From Desulfobulbaceae bacterium (GTDB taxonomy: Bacteria; Desulfobacterota; Desulfobulbia; Desulfobulbales; Desulfocapsaceae): a stretch of 64,000 nucleotides of DNA. The translations under genes and the position numbers were made by a program. The DNA is taken from positions 1 to 64,000 of the forward strand of contig JAGXHG010000037.1 of assembly GCA_024636345.1 (NCBI GenBank), in the 5' to 3' direction. Below the pieces are notes generated by a model, which was not told the origin of the DNA, made no database searches, and saw only the letters and a list, made by a program, of their open reading frames with translations. This document shows, piece by piece, positions 31,311 to 41,704 of this stretch (position 1 is the first letter of the stretch; each line of letters begins with the position of its first letter).

Positions 31311-31937
31311 CTATCCTTTCTTTGCGGTAACCAGAATGATGGGATACGCCCGGCTGGCCCCGGCCTCATTCGTCTTGATAATGGAATGAACCTCTTTGAC
31401 AGATACCTGAGTCAGGCCAAGGCCGGTCAGGGTTGTGATCAGATATTCCGGATTGAACCCGTGATGCATGACCCCATCGGCTTCAGCGTCATGGAAAGAA
31501 CCATCTTCCTCCTTCAAATCAGCCACCGCCAGATAAGCGCCATCCTTCAGCAGATCACAGAAGCGAGCCAAGAGCTGATCAGCTTCCTTGATGTGATGCA
31601 GGGTCATGGCACAGAAGATCAAGTCAAACTTGTCTTCCAGTGATTCTTGCGACAGGTCCAGACGCAAAGGGGTTACATTGGTAATCTTTTCACTCTCAAT
31701 CTTCCGGGCGAGCTCTGCAAGCATGCCGCTGGAGGTATCAACGGCGGTGAGCGTCGCCAGTTGCGGCGCCAACGCCAGCCCCACCAGTCCTGTGCCGCAG
31801 CCGTATTCCAATGCGTTCATTTTTTTATTCAGCGGCAGGGTACTGCTGATCGCGGCCGCAATCTTGGCCGCCAGTTCAACCCGGCGCTGCTTCTGATCCC
31901 AACCGGCCGCGGCCTTGTCAAAATGTTTTCCACTCAT
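31311..31937 (-). CDS. Class I SAM-dependent methyltransferase
   Basis: NALEYGCGTGLVGLALAPQLATLTAVDTSSGMLAEL. Confidence 0.9.
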   Translation of the reverse strand: MSGKHFDKAAAGWDQKQRRVELAAKIAAAISSTLPLNKKMNALEYGCGTGLVGLALAPQLATLTAVDTSSGMLAELARKIESEKITNVTPLRLDLSQESLEDKFDLIFCAMTLHHIKEADQLLARFCDLLKDGAYLAVADLKEEDGSFHDAEADGVMHHGFNPEYLITTLTGLGLTQVSVKEVHSIIKTNEAGASRAYPIILVTAKKG

Positions 31938-31991
31938 ATTCTATCCTGTTGCTATGGTTGATGAATCCTCTGAGGGTTCTCGACAGATACC

Positions 31992-34913
31992 TTACAATTC
32001 ACTGATCTTCTCAAACAGATCCCGGTCTTTTTCGATCTTGGTGCGATTGCCGATAATAGCTCGATGTGAGCTGGACAGCATCCGGGTGAAGGCTGGAGCA
32101 AAATCCTGCATATCCCGGACCCGTGTGGAGATGATCTCTTCAATACGCTGTTGTTTGTGGGCTGGTGTTATCCCGCTCAGATATTCATTTCTGGCGGTTG
32201 CCCCTTTAGCGGCAGAACTCTGCAGGGGATCAAAATTTCCATAGGTGCCAATAACCAGTTGTTCCAATGCCTTATCTGAGAGTTGCAGGCCGGAGATAAT
32301 TCCAGGAATGCCCGCATAACTGTCATAGGTCTTGCGCACCTGCGGATCCCGATAACTGACAAAACCGATATTTCCAGTGATATGACTGAACTGGATAAAA
32401 CAGCCATAGGCCCCGCCCATCTGCCGCACCGTATTCCATAGATAATCACGGGAGAGATAATTTTTCAGGACCTCAAAATGGCCGTTATATCCAGCTCCGT
32501 TTGGTAAAAGAGAACCTGCCTGCACAGCAAAGACGATTTCAGCCGAAGTAATCAACGCCTCATGGGCCGGCAGCTCCGGCAGAGTCAGGATCTGTCTGGT
32601 GACAGGATTCGCTGGGAGGGCAGCCACGAGGGCAGCCCCATGACGAGAAAAGGTTGCGATTTCTTCAGGGTCGGCAGTAATGGCCAGAATCAGGTTGTTG
32701 CGGTTGAAAACAAGGGTGGCCATCTCCTGCAGGGTAGCCAGAAACTCCTCTTCCATCCGCAGGTAATTCTGATCCAGCTCTTTTTCCGCCCGATACGAGC
32801 TCACGCCGGAGATCATCTCATTGTAGGCCCCGGAAAGACTGAGATGAGCAAAGGCACGTGAGGCCGCCAGACTGTAGCCTTCACTCTGGGCACTGTGTTC
32901 CGACCAGGCGAATTCCCGATGTACGATCTCCTTGATATGCGCTCTATCCTCGAAAGAAAGCTCACTGAAGATCTCGGCCATCAGCTGCATGGCCCGCTCC
33001 TGGTATTCAGGCAGACACTTCATCTGAAACCAGAGAACAGGCTCTACCTGTTCCGCATGGCCCAACTTGCTGTAAATGTTGAAGGAGTGTGAGAAATCAC
33101 CAGTAGAAGTCCCCAGCTCCCGGGCCAGATGCATGAAGTCCATCTTCCGGGTACCGATTTCGGTGACAATGGTGGCAAAGAGATCCAGCCATGGCAGAAG
33201 CCGGGTAGGAAGCACCGAGATGTCAAAACCCATGTCCACATAGGAAATATGCTCCGTGGCAAGTTCACTGACCAGAACCTGCACGCCTTCGAACATTTCA
33301 TGAGCTTGGACCGAATGAAAGGAAAGATGAGATTCGAGATCGCTGTGACTCAGATGCGGCAAGACGGCAAGAGATTCAGGACTATTAGGCGTCTGTTGAT
33401 GCCGCTGCAGTTCAGAGGTCCTGGCAAGCAGCTCCTGCCGCTGGGTCCCGGTCAAGGTTGCCGCATAGCTCTCCAACCTTCCTCTCTCTTCATCCTGGGT
33501 CCGGGCAAGTTTCTCAGGATCAGGGACCAGAGTCACCACAACGGTGGCCTTGTTTTCCAAAAGATAGCGTTCAATCAAGTCCTCAAAATATCTCTCTTCA
33601 AGGGCCTTGTGGCGGATAACACGGAACAGCTCGTCAATCTCCAGAGTCTCAAAGGGATCCGTACCATATTTAAAGGCAGGCATAACCTTGCCAAAAAGAT
33701 CCAGACCACGCTGGGCCTTGCTGGCCTCTTCCCGCACTGCAAATTCATATTTATTCAATTCCGAGAGCAGCAGATCGCGATCCAGCCCCGCTCTGACCAT
33801 CTCCTGCAAAGTCTCATTATACAGGGCCAAAAAAGGATCCCGTTTATCAGGATCACTTCCCACCAGATAGGTGACCATAAAGGTCTTGAAACTGGAGGTA
33901 CAGAGATAGAGCCCACCAAAATCCTTGCCCAGCCCGCTGGAGACGATCTTGTTTTTCAAGGGAGAGGCGTCTGAATTGTAAAGGATCCCGGCAATGACCT
34001 GAAAGGCGGCGTTATCCTCACGATTAAGCACAGTGCTAACCGCCTGCCCCACAGCCAGAAAGGTCTTGGCGGCAGTCTCTTCCGATTCCACACCGTATCT
34101 GTCTTCAATAAAGGTGATCTGTTCAACATCTTGTCCCGCCTCAATTCTGGAGGTATTTCCTTTTACCGGAAAATCCTTAAGAAAATGATCCTGAAGATAG
34201 CAGAGCTCCTGATCGAGCGGCGCATCCCCATAGACAAAGAAGGTACTGTTGGAGGGATGGTAATGTTCCTTGTGAAAGGCACAGAAGGCCTCATAGGAGA
34301 GATCAGGGATATTCCTCGGGTCGCCGCCGGACTCATGGGCGTATGTGGATCCGGGCATAAGCCCCCCAAAAATATGATGAAAGAGCAGACGGATAGGATC
34401 GGAAAAGGCACCCTTCATCTCGTTATAAACCACTCCCTGAAACTCCAGTTCCCCTTTTTCTTCTTCCTGATGATAGTGCCATCCTTCCTGCTCAAAGGTG
34501 GTGCGGCTGAGAAGCGGATTGAAGACCACATCGCAGTACACATCCATGATGTTGAAATATTCCTTAATATTCCGGGTAGCAAAGGGATAATAGGTGATAT
34601 CCGAGCCGGTCATAGCATTCAAAAAAGTCATGAGCCCGCCCTTGTTGATCTCGCCAAAGACATCATTGACCGGATATTTTTTCGATCCCATCAGTACCGA
34701 ATGCTCGAGAATATGGGCCACCCCGGTGGAATCTGTGGGGGTGGTGTTAAAGGCAGCGGCAAAGGTCTTGTTGGGATCGCTGTTTTTGATGGCAAGCAAA
34801 GGACAACCCAGAACATCATGCTCGAAGAGATAGACATCGGACCCAATTTCAGCAATCTTTGCGTGTCGTTTCAGGGTAAAAGAAGAATACGATTGTCCGG
34901 GGATAAAGGGCAT
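31992..34913 (-). CDS. M16C-type zinc metalloprotease (presequence protease-like)
   Basis: HILEHSVLMGSKKYPVNDVF (HxxEH), M16C associated region, 973 aa. Confidence 0.95.
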   Translation of the reverse strand: MPFIPGQSYSSFTLKRHAKIAEIGSDVYLFEHDVLGCPLLAIKNSDPNKTFAAAFNTTPTDSTGVAHILEHSVLMGSKKYPVNDVFGEINKGGLMTFLNAMTGSDITYYPFATRNIKEYFNIMDVYCDVVFNPLLSRTTFEQEGWHYHQEEEKGELEFQGVVYNEMKGAFSDPIRLLFHHIFGGLMPGSTYAHESGGDPRNIPDLSYEAFCAFHKEHYHPSNSTFFVYGDAPLDQELCYLQDHFLKDFPVKGNTSRIEAGQDVEQITFIEDRYGVESEETAAKTFLAVGQAVSTVLNREDNAAFQVIAGILYNSDASPLKNKIVSSGLGKDFGGLYLCTSSFKTFMVTYLVGSDPDKRDPFLALYNETLQEMVRAGLDRDLLLSELNKYEFAVREEASKAQRGLDLFGKVMPAFKYGTDPFETLEIDELFRVIRHKALEERYFEDLIERYLLENKATVVVTLVPDPEKLARTQDEERGRLESYAATLTGTQRQELLARTSELQRHQQTPNSPESLAVLPHLSHSDLESHLSFHSVQAHEMFEGVQVLVSELATEHISYVDMGFDISVLPTRLLPWLDLFATIVTEIGTRKMDFMHLARELGTSTGDFSHSFNIYSKLGHAEQVEPVLWFQMKCLPEYQERAMQLMAEIFSELSFEDRAHIKEIVHREFAWSEHSAQSEGYSLAASRAFAHLSLSGAYNEMISGVSSYRAEKELDQNYLRMEEEFLATLQEMATLVFNRNNLILAITADPEEIATFSRHGAALVAALPANPVTRQILTLPELPAHEALITSAEIVFAVQAGSLLPNGAGYNGHFEVLKNYLSRDYLWNTVRQMGGAYGCFIQFSHITGNIGFVSYRDPQVRKTYDSYAGIPGIISGLQLSDKALEQLVIGTYGNFDPLQSSAAKGATARNEYLSGITPAHKQQRIEEIISTRVRDMQDFAPAFTRMLSSSHRAIIGNRTKIEKDRDLFEKISEL

Positions 34914-34939
34914 AGGAGTTTGAGGAGTTAAATTTAGTA

Positions 34940-35389
34940 TTAGAAAATCTTGGTTGAATCCAGAAGCAGCGTGACCGGTCCGTCATTCACCAGTTCCACC
35001 GCCATTGTTGCCTGAAAACGACCCGTTGCTGTCTGAATGCCATATTTTTGTACGGCCTTGATAAAACTTTCATACAGCGACTCGGCCTGTTCAGGCCTGG
35101 CTGCCGAGGAATACCCGGGCCGGCGCCCTTTACGGCAATCACCATAAAGAGTGAATTGTGAAACAATAAGCATGGCCCCACCGCTGTCGAGCAGGGAATA
35201 ATTCATTTTCCCTGCCGCATCTTCAAAAATCCGTAAATGAACTATTTTATCGACCAGCCACTCCAGGTCTGTTTCCTGATCATCTCGATGGATACCAAGA
35301 AGAACAACCAGACCGTGGCCAATGGCCCCGATGTGCTCCTGATCGACCGAAACTGACGCCCGGCTGACCCGTTGAATGACTGCCCGCAT
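34940..35389 (-). CDS. dtd: D-aminoacyl-tRNA deacylase
   Basis: [45 protein letters not shown]. Confidence 0.97.
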   Translation of the reverse strand: MRAVIQRVSRASVSVDQEHIGAIGHGLVVLLGIHRDDQETDLEWLVDKIVHLRIFEDAAGKMNYSLLDSGGAMLIVSQFTLYGDCRKGRRPGYSSAARPEQAESLYESFIKAVQKYGIQTATGRFQATMAVELVNDGPVTLLLDSTKIF

Positions 35390-35701
35390 GCTATTGTCTC
35401 CGATACTATTATCGAATTATTCCATTTTTCCAATAAGATGGAAACGCAGAGGCGATCGAGCAGCGACGGGACTATACACGGGTACAGAAAGAAACTGCGC
35501 AGCAAAGCCGACAAAGTTACCACTTAATTTAAAAATAGGAGCACAATACCCACAAAAGGAAGAGGGTGTCAACTGACTTAAAAGGGAACCATCTGTACCA
35601 TATAAAATAAAAACAAGTTGAGAACAGGCAGGAACCTGCTATCATGTCATTATTATATAACTCTGCTGGAAAGGCGCTGCATCAAACGAAGTTGAGGAAA
35701 A

Positions 35702-36946
35702 ATGGGCTCTGAGACCAACTCCACCAAAAACAGCTATTCCGCCATCCATTACGGTTGGTATATCATGGTGACCGGCACCCTCTGCCTCTTTGCCAGCCTG
35801 GGTCTGGGCAGGTTCTCTTTAGGGATGCTGCTGCCGTCCATGGGCAAGTCCCTGCAACTCTCCTATTCGCAGATGGGCCTGATCGGGACCTTGAACTTTG
35901 TTGGTTATCTGGTCGCAGTGCTGCTCTGCGGCAGACTGACCAGACGCTTTGGCGCCCGCAGGTTGATCGGGACAGCCCTGACAATCATTGGTCTGTCCAT
36001 GCTTCTCATTAGCTGGGCCAAAAACCTCTATCTGATTCTTGCCCTCTATCTATTCACCGGGATCGGTAGCGGCCTTTCCAATGTACCGATGGTGTCGCTG
36101 ATCTCATGCTGGTTCGCCAGCAATAAACGAGGCAGGGCCACTGGATTTGTGGCTATTGGCAGTGGTTTTGCCATTATCCTGTCGGGTAAATTGATCCCTT
36201 ACTTGAACAATATCTATGACCAGGGCTGGCGGGTCAGCTGGTTTGTCCTCGGCACGATTGTCCTCTGTGTCGCAGCGATATGCTCTCTTATTCTCAGAAA
36301 TAGCCCCCAGGAATGCGGGCTTCTGCCTGTGGGCATGACAACAGAGCCTCATTTTGATAAGCTCCGCAGCTCCTTTGCCGAATCGCCAAGGCTCCGCTCG
36401 GCCATTATCCTGCACTGCGCCGCTATTTATTTTCTTTTCGGCTTCACCTATGTGATCTACGCCACCTTTATCGTTACCACCCTGGTCCAGGAAAAGGGTT
36501 TCAGCGAGACCGTAGCCGGAAATTTCTGGTCCTGGGTAGGCCTGCTCAGCCTTTTTTCCGGGCCGGTCTTTGGGATCTTTTCAGACCGGTTTGGCCGAAG
36601 GCCAGCGTTAATGCTGGTCTTTACCATTCAAGCAGTGGCCTACCTTTTTATTGCCCTGGATCTGCCCCAGATCTTTCTTTATCTCTCAATTGGCTGTTTC
36701 GGGATTGTGGTATGGAGCGTTCCCTCAATCATGGCAGCTCTGGTGGGAGATTACGCTGGGCCCGAACGAGTGGCTTCTCTCTTTGGATTTGTCACCTTTA
36801 TCTTCGGCCTGGGCCAGATTATCGGCCCTTTTCTGGCAGGGCTCCTGGCCGAAATGAGTGGCAGTTTTTCCAGCAGCTTTCTTCTTGCTGCTTTTTTGGC
36901 GGGAAGCGCAGTATTCCTTTCTGCTTTTTTACCAAAGAAGATATAA
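35702..36946 (+). CDS. MFS transporter (YbfB/YjiJ-like)
   Basis: 12-TM-type sequence, GRLTRRFGARRLIG, SDRFGRRPALML. Confidence 0.88.
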   Translation: MGSETNSTKNSYSAIHYGWYIMVTGTLCLFASLGLGRFSLGMLLPSMGKSLQLSYSQMGLIGTLNFVGYLVAVLLCGRLTRRFGARRLIGTALTIIGLSMLLISWAKNLYLILALYLFTGIGSGLSNVPMVSLISCWFASNKRGRATGFVAIGSGFAIILSGKLIPYLNNIYDQGWRVSWFVLGTIVLCVAAICSLILRNSPQECGLLPVGMTTEPHFDKLRSSFAESPRLRSAIILHCAAIYFLFGFTYVIYATFIVTTLVQEKGFSETVAGNFWSWVGLLSLFSGPVFGIFSDRFGRRPALMLVFTIQAVAYLFIALDLPQIFLYLSIGCFGIVVWSVPSIMAALVGDYAGPERVASLFGFVTFIFGLGQIIGPFLAGLLAEMSGSFSSSFLLAAFLAGSAVFLSAFLPKKI

Positions 36947-37027
36947 TCACTATAAATACAGTTCGAGCAATTTAGATTTCCTCAATGTACTCATTTTGAT
37001 TCAATGTAAATTTAAGTTGAGATTGAT

Positions 37028-39373
37028 ATGAAGATTCAGCATAATATCGTTTTCCAATCATATAGCCTTTTTTTAGTGGTCCTCTGTCTGTATTTTTTCT
37101 TTCCCCTTACCTCTTTCGCCAAAGAAACGAAACCAACAGCACCCATCGAGATCAAGATTGGGGTCCTCGCCCTGCGTGGCAAAGAACAATGTCTGAAACA
37201 ATGGAACGCGACCGCCGACTATCTGACCAAAAAGATCCCCGGGCACTCGTTTACCATTGTGCCCCTTGATTTTGCTGAGCTACCGAACTCTGTAAGCAAA
37301 CAGCAGGTCGATTTTACCATTACCAACTCTTCAATGTACGTCAGCCTCGAGTCCCATTTCGGCAATACCCGCATCGCTACCATGAAAACCAATGTGCTTG
37401 GCCTAGGGCTGACCCAATTCGGCGGGGTTATTTTCTGCCGCCGTGATCGCACGGATATACTATCAACTAAGGACCTGCGACAGAAACGGTTCATGGCAGT
37501 GGACAGGAAATCTTTTGGCGGCTGGCAGATGGCCTGGAATTATTTACTCGATCACGATATTGATCCCAACAAGGATTTTAAAGAACTTGTCTTTGGCGGT
37601 ACCCATGATGCAGTGGTGTTGGCCGTGCTCAATAAGAATGTAGACGCTGGAACGGTGCGCACCAGTACCCTGGAAAAAATGGCCTGGGAAGGAAAGATCA
37701 CCTTGGATCAGTTTCGGGTCCTTGATGAGAAATCCTCAACATCTTCTGACTTCAAACATCTCCGTACCACGGCCCTCTATCCTGAATGGCCCTTTGCTAA
37801 ACTTAAACATACCAATGAAGAACTGGCCAGGAAGGTGGCTATCGCCCTGCTCCAAATGGAGTCTAACACTGAAGCTGCAAAGGCCTCAGCAATCATGGGA
37901 TGGACCATCCCTTTGGATTATCAGTCGGTGCATGACTGTCTGAGAAAAGTCAAGTTTGATCCCTATGATGTTGTTGAAGATATCACTATTCAGCAATTAC
38001 TCCATCAATATTGGCCCTGGCTTGTAGTCCTTTGTCTGTTTCTTGTGCTGGTCTTCGGCAATACCCTCTATTTTTTCAGACTGAATCAGCGCCTGCGACT
38101 TACTATGACCGTGCTCGATCATGAGCTTACCCAGCGCAAACTCATTGAGAAAAATCTCAATGAGTTCAAGATGACCCTGGATCAAATCCTGGACTGCGTC
38201 TTCATGTTCCTACCGGACAGCCTGCGTTTTATCTACGTCAACCGGGGCGGGATGCAGCAGGTTGGATACAGCGCTGAGGAACTTTTCAAGATGACCCCCC
38301 TTGACCTGGCCCCAGAGTTCACGAAAGAAATCTTTGACACTATGATCGCGTCCCTGCTGAATGACACCAGAGAGACCGTTACCTTTACCACGATGCTTCT
38401 GACCAAAACAGGAAACCGAGTTCCGGTAGAGGCTTTTTTACAGTATGTCAAACCGACCAGCGACAATGGCCGCATTGTCGCCATTGTCCGCGATATCAGT
38501 CAAAGACTGCAGGAGGCGCAAGAAAAAGAGAATTTACAGACGCAACTCCTACAGACACACAAACTGGAGTCTGTAGGCCAGCTGGCCGCGGGTATTGCCC
38601 ATGAGATCAATACCCCAACCCAGTTCGTCGGCACCAATATTGATTTTATGGCGGATGGATTCAAGGATGTGGCCACCCTGATTGCCGCCTATCAGCGACT
38701 GCTGACAGCAGAAAAAAACCAGAATGTAACCCCTGCATTAATTCAAGAGATTGAAGAGACCATAGAGGCTGCTGACTGGGAGTATCTTGCCCAGGAGCTT
38801 CCTCTGGCCATTACCCAGTCCCAGGATGGGGTACGCCGGATCTCATCCATTGTCCGGGCCATGAAAGAATTCTCCCATCCGGGCAGCAAGGAAAAAATAC
38901 CGCTTTCCCTGAACGAACTGATCAAGACCACTCTGACCGTCTCCCGCAATGAATGGAAGTATGTGGCGGAACTGGAGACAGATTTTGCCGACAACCTGCC
39001 TCAGGTTCCCTGTCTCTCGGATCAACTGGGACAGGTCATTCTCAATCTGCTGGTCAACTCCGCCCATGCCATTACCACCCAGTTAGGCGAGAATTCCAGC
39101 GGACAAATGGGACGCATCACCATTGCCACTCGACAGATCGGTGATCAGGTGGAGGTCAGGATCCAGGACACAGGCTGCGGCATCCCCGAGGATATTCTAG
39201 ACAGGGTCTTTGATCCCTTCTTTACCACCAAGGAAGTAGGCAAGGGAACCGGGCAGGGGCTGGCCATTGCCCGAGATGTGATCGTCAACAAGCATGGCGG
39301 TACGTTGGAGGTGACATCTGAGCCAGGAGAGGGTGCCACCTTTACTATCCACCTGCCCATCAACACGGAATAA
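37028..39373 (+). CDS. PhnD-like substrate-binding domain / PAS / sensor histidine kinase fusion
   Basis: IGVLALRGKEQCLKQWNATADYLTKKIPGHSFTIVPLDFAEL (PhnD-like), TM, PAS, GQLAAGIAHEINTPTQFVGTN H-box, GCGIPEDILDRVFDPFFTTK HATPase. Confidence 0.92.
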   Translation: MKIQHNIVFQSYSLFLVVLCLYFFFPLTSFAKETKPTAPIEIKIGVLALRGKEQCLKQWNATADYLTKKIPGHSFTIVPLDFAELPNSVSKQQVDFTITNSSMYVSLESHFGNTRIATMKTNVLGLGLTQFGGVIFCRRDRTDILSTKDLRQKRFMAVDRKSFGGWQMAWNYLLDHDIDPNKDFKELVFGGTHDAVVLAVLNKNVDAGTVRTSTLEKMAWEGKITLDQFRVLDEKSSTSSDFKHLRTTALYPEWPFAKLKHTNEELARKVAIALLQMESNTEAAKASAIMGWTIPLDYQSVHDCLRKVKFDPYDVVEDITIQQLLHQYWPWLVVLCLFLVLVFGNTLYFFRLNQRLRLTMTVLDHELTQRKLIEKNLNEFKMTLDQILDCVFMFLPDSLRFIYVNRGGMQQVGYSAEELFKMTPLDLAPEFTKEIFDTMIASLLNDTRETVTFTTMLLTKTGNRVPVEAFLQYVKPTSDNGRIVAIVRDISQRLQEAQEKENLQTQLLQTHKLESVGQLAAGIAHEINTPTQFVGTNIDFMADGFKDVATLIAAYQRLLTAEKNQNVTPALIQEIEETIEAADWEYLAQELPLAITQSQDGVRRISSIVRAMKEFSHPGSKEKIPLSLNELIKTTLTVSRNEWKYVAELETDFADNLPQVPCLSDQLGQVILNLLVNSAHAITTQLGENSSGQMGRITIATRQIGDQVEVRIQDTGCGIPEDILDRVFDPFFTTKEVGKGTGQGLAIARDVIVNKHGGTLEVTSEPGEGATFTIHLPINTE

Positions 39374-39387
39374 GACCTTTGGCATAC

Positions 39388-39442
39388 AACTGATCGGTGG
39401 CCACTGTTCTTTCTTTCCTATAGCCTTGGCCACCGATCAGTT
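39388..39442. repeat. 16-bp perfect inverted repeat in a convergent intergenic junction
   Basis: AACTGATCGGTGGCCA (39388-39403) / TGGCCACCGATCAGTT (39427-39442); right arm lies inside the 3' end of the MBL gene. Confidence 0.9.
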
Positions 39443-40269
39443 ATCATTCCCTTCTCGCCAAGCCTGCAGGCCCTGACCAAGGGGTCGTGGTAGAAGGTGA
39501 ACCAGGCACCCCGCTTCCGGTATTCCGCAAAGTATCGTTCCTTGCAGGCAATAACCTCCAGAGGGAAATTATCATAGGCCATCACCCATAGGGGATTAGC
39601 ATGGGCATGGGTGGGAAAGAGATCGCCGAGATGCACTGCCGTTTCACCTTGAGAACTGATCTCCACCAGCTGATGCCCACGGGTGTGACCGCCGGTATGA
39701 CGAACCCTGACCTCAGGGCAAAGCTCTCGACCGCCCTGGATAAGCTGAATCTGGCCGTTGCTCTTTAGTTCATTGAAATTGATGGGCCAGTAACTTTCCT
39801 GAGCACGGCGGCATGGCGAGGCCACATCTTGCCACTCGGCCTCCTGGATCAGATGGATGGCGGCTGGAAAGGCGACCTCTTCCCTTCCATCTTCACCCAC
39901 CATAACCACGCCGCCGGCATGGTCAAAATCGCAATGGGTCAGAATCACCAGATCGATATCCTGGCGGCTGATCCCCAGATGCGCAAGCTGGGAGAGCAGA
40001 AGCCAATCCGTCGCTGCAAAAATAGAATGCTGTTTTGGGGTAAGTTTGTTGCCAAGACCGCTGTCAACAAGGATATTCAGGGAAGGCGTTCTAATGAGAA
40101 GCGGATCATTGCACAGGGAAAGAGTATTGTCCGCAGCGACTGGGAATTTATTCTGCCAGATGGTTTTGGGCACAGGACCGAACATCGCTCCTCCATCCAG
40201 ACGGAAATCACCACCGCTGAGCCAGTGGATCTCGCAGGCGCCAATACACAGGGGAAGAATTTCGGCCAT
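39418..40269 (-). CDS. MBL-fold metallo-hydrolase
   Basis: LVILTHCDFDHAGGV, VRVRHTGGHTRGHQLVEI, VHLGDLFPTHAH. Confidence 0.92.
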   Translation of the reverse strand: MAEILPLCIGACEIHWLSGGDFRLDGGAMFGPVPKTIWQNKFPVAADNTLSLCNDPLLIRTPSLNILVDSGLGNKLTPKQHSIFAATDWLLLSQLAHLGISRQDIDLVILTHCDFDHAGGVVMVGEDGREEVAFPAAIHLIQEAEWQDVASPCRRAQESYWPINFNELKSNGQIQLIQGGRELCPEVRVRHTGGHTRGHQLVEISSQGETAVHLGDLFPTHAHANPLWVMAYDNFPLEVIACKERYFAEYRKRGAWFTFYHDPLVRACRLGEKGMITDRWPRL

Positions 40270-40288
40270 CTTTCAGCTCCCAAAAAAT

Positions 40289-41698
40289 CTATTTTTGTGA
40301 CTTGACATCAATGGGCAAAGACGTAGTGGGAATCACCGGTTCAGGTACAGAAACGGGCGCGGGTATTGGCACCATTCCCGGCTCTGGCAGGGACAAAGAA
40401 CTGGGGCTTGGCACCTGGACCGGCTCAGGAGTAAGAGCCGGCACCGGCGATTCAGGAACAGGCGCTGCTTCCACAGTGGGCGCAGTAACTGGACTCACTC
40501 CCGGGCCATCAACAGGAACGTCCTGAGGCATCTCAGGAGACTGGGGCAGTTCGGGAGCAACTGTTGGCTGTGCAGGCAACATCTCCCGGCCTTCACCTTC
40601 AACGGCAGGATCAACGGCAGGTTCAGCGGCAGAGTCAGGAACCCTTTTTTGCAGAAAGACCACGGCATCACCACAATAATCAGTGAAAACACCATCGACC
40701 CCTACCTTGAAGTAGAAAAATTCCAATAATTCCTCAAACGTGGCGACATAGGGCGGCACTGATTCTTTTTCCCGACGGAAGGTGTAAGGATGGACCACCA
40801 TCCCCAGGCTGTGAGCGTCACTGACCAGCTCAGGGAGAAGAAGATTTCCCGCTTTATCGACGAGCATGGACTTGTCCATGCCTATTCCGGCGACATAGGC
40901 CGACAAGGCACGCAAGCCTGACTTGCTGGTAATCCAGTCATAATTATAATTGATCCATTCCCCCCATTGCAGGGATTTGGTCTCATTGCCGTTATTATCA
41001 TCAATCAGCTGAACCAGTTTCAGGTTCATCTGCAGGACGGGGAACAGCTCATCATGGATGCGTCTGAGTTCATCGGGGTCGAAACACTGGAGAAAGATCT
41101 TGTCATCCTGACTTTTGTAGCCATATTCACGCAGAATTTTTACAACAGCCATGGAAATATCCTTGCCTTCTTTCCGATGAAACCAAGGCTGTTTGATCTC
41201 GGGATAAATACCGATATCCTTATGCAGAGTCTTTTCCAGCCCTCTGATCAGCTCCAGCTCTTCTTTAAAGGTGGGGACGATCAGTTGCAGGTTTTTGTTG
41301 TTATCAGGAAAACGCCCACTATTAGGATAGGGCTCTTTCAGGTGCAGCTGTTTGATCTCTGCCAGGGTAAAATCAATGGCATAAAATTTACCATCTTTTC
41401 GTTCTCTGCCGGGAAATAGCTCCGCCACATTGGTAACCCGGTCCAGGGTGGGGTCATGGAGGACAATGACCTGATCATCTTGGGTCATGACCAGGTCCTG
41501 CTCGATATAATCACTGCCCATGGCCACAGCCAGGGTCACAGACGGCAGATTATGTTCCATCAGATAGCCCGATGCGGCCCGGTGGGCTATAACAATCTTA
41601 TCGTTTGCCTGGGCAAAAACGGCCATAACTGTCAACAACAAAAAAATCCATCCAACTGATTTCATTACTATAATTTTACAATCCACCCAGTTCACCAT
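40289..41698 (-). CDS. glpQ: Glycerophosphodiester phosphodiesterase (GlpQ type) with Pro/Val-rich C-terminal tail
   Basis: IVIAHRAASGYLMEHNLPSVTLAVAMGSDYIEQDLVMTQDDQVIVLHDPTLDRVTNV; low-complexity C-terminus. Confidence 0.92.
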   Translation of the reverse strand: MVNWVDCKIIVMKSVGWIFLLLTVMAVFAQANDKIVIAHRAASGYLMEHNLPSVTLAVAMGSDYIEQDLVMTQDDQVIVLHDPTLDRVTNVAELFPGRERKDGKFYAIDFTLAEIKQLHLKEPYPNSGRFPDNNKNLQLIVPTFKEELELIRGLEKTLHKDIGIYPEIKQPWFHRKEGKDISMAVVKILREYGYKSQDDKIFLQCFDPDELRRIHDELFPVLQMNLKLVQLIDDNNGNETKSLQWGEWINYNYDWITSKSGLRALSAYVAGIGMDKSMLVDKAGNLLLPELVSDAHSLGMVVHPYTFRREKESVPPYVATFEELLEFFYFKVGVDGVFTDYCGDAVVFLQKRVPDSAAEPAVDPAVEGEGREMLPAQPTVAPELPQSPEMPQDVPVDGPGVSPVTAPTVEAAPVPESPVPALTPEPVQVPSPSSLSLPEPGMVPIPAPVSVPEPVIPTTSLPIDVKSQK

Positions 41699-41704
41699 AA
41701 GAAA

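Noticed and set aside
33129-33974. 281-aa plus-strand ORF antisense to the M16C protease
   Set aside because: Shadow ORF opposite a well-supported 973-aa gene; no recognisable domain.
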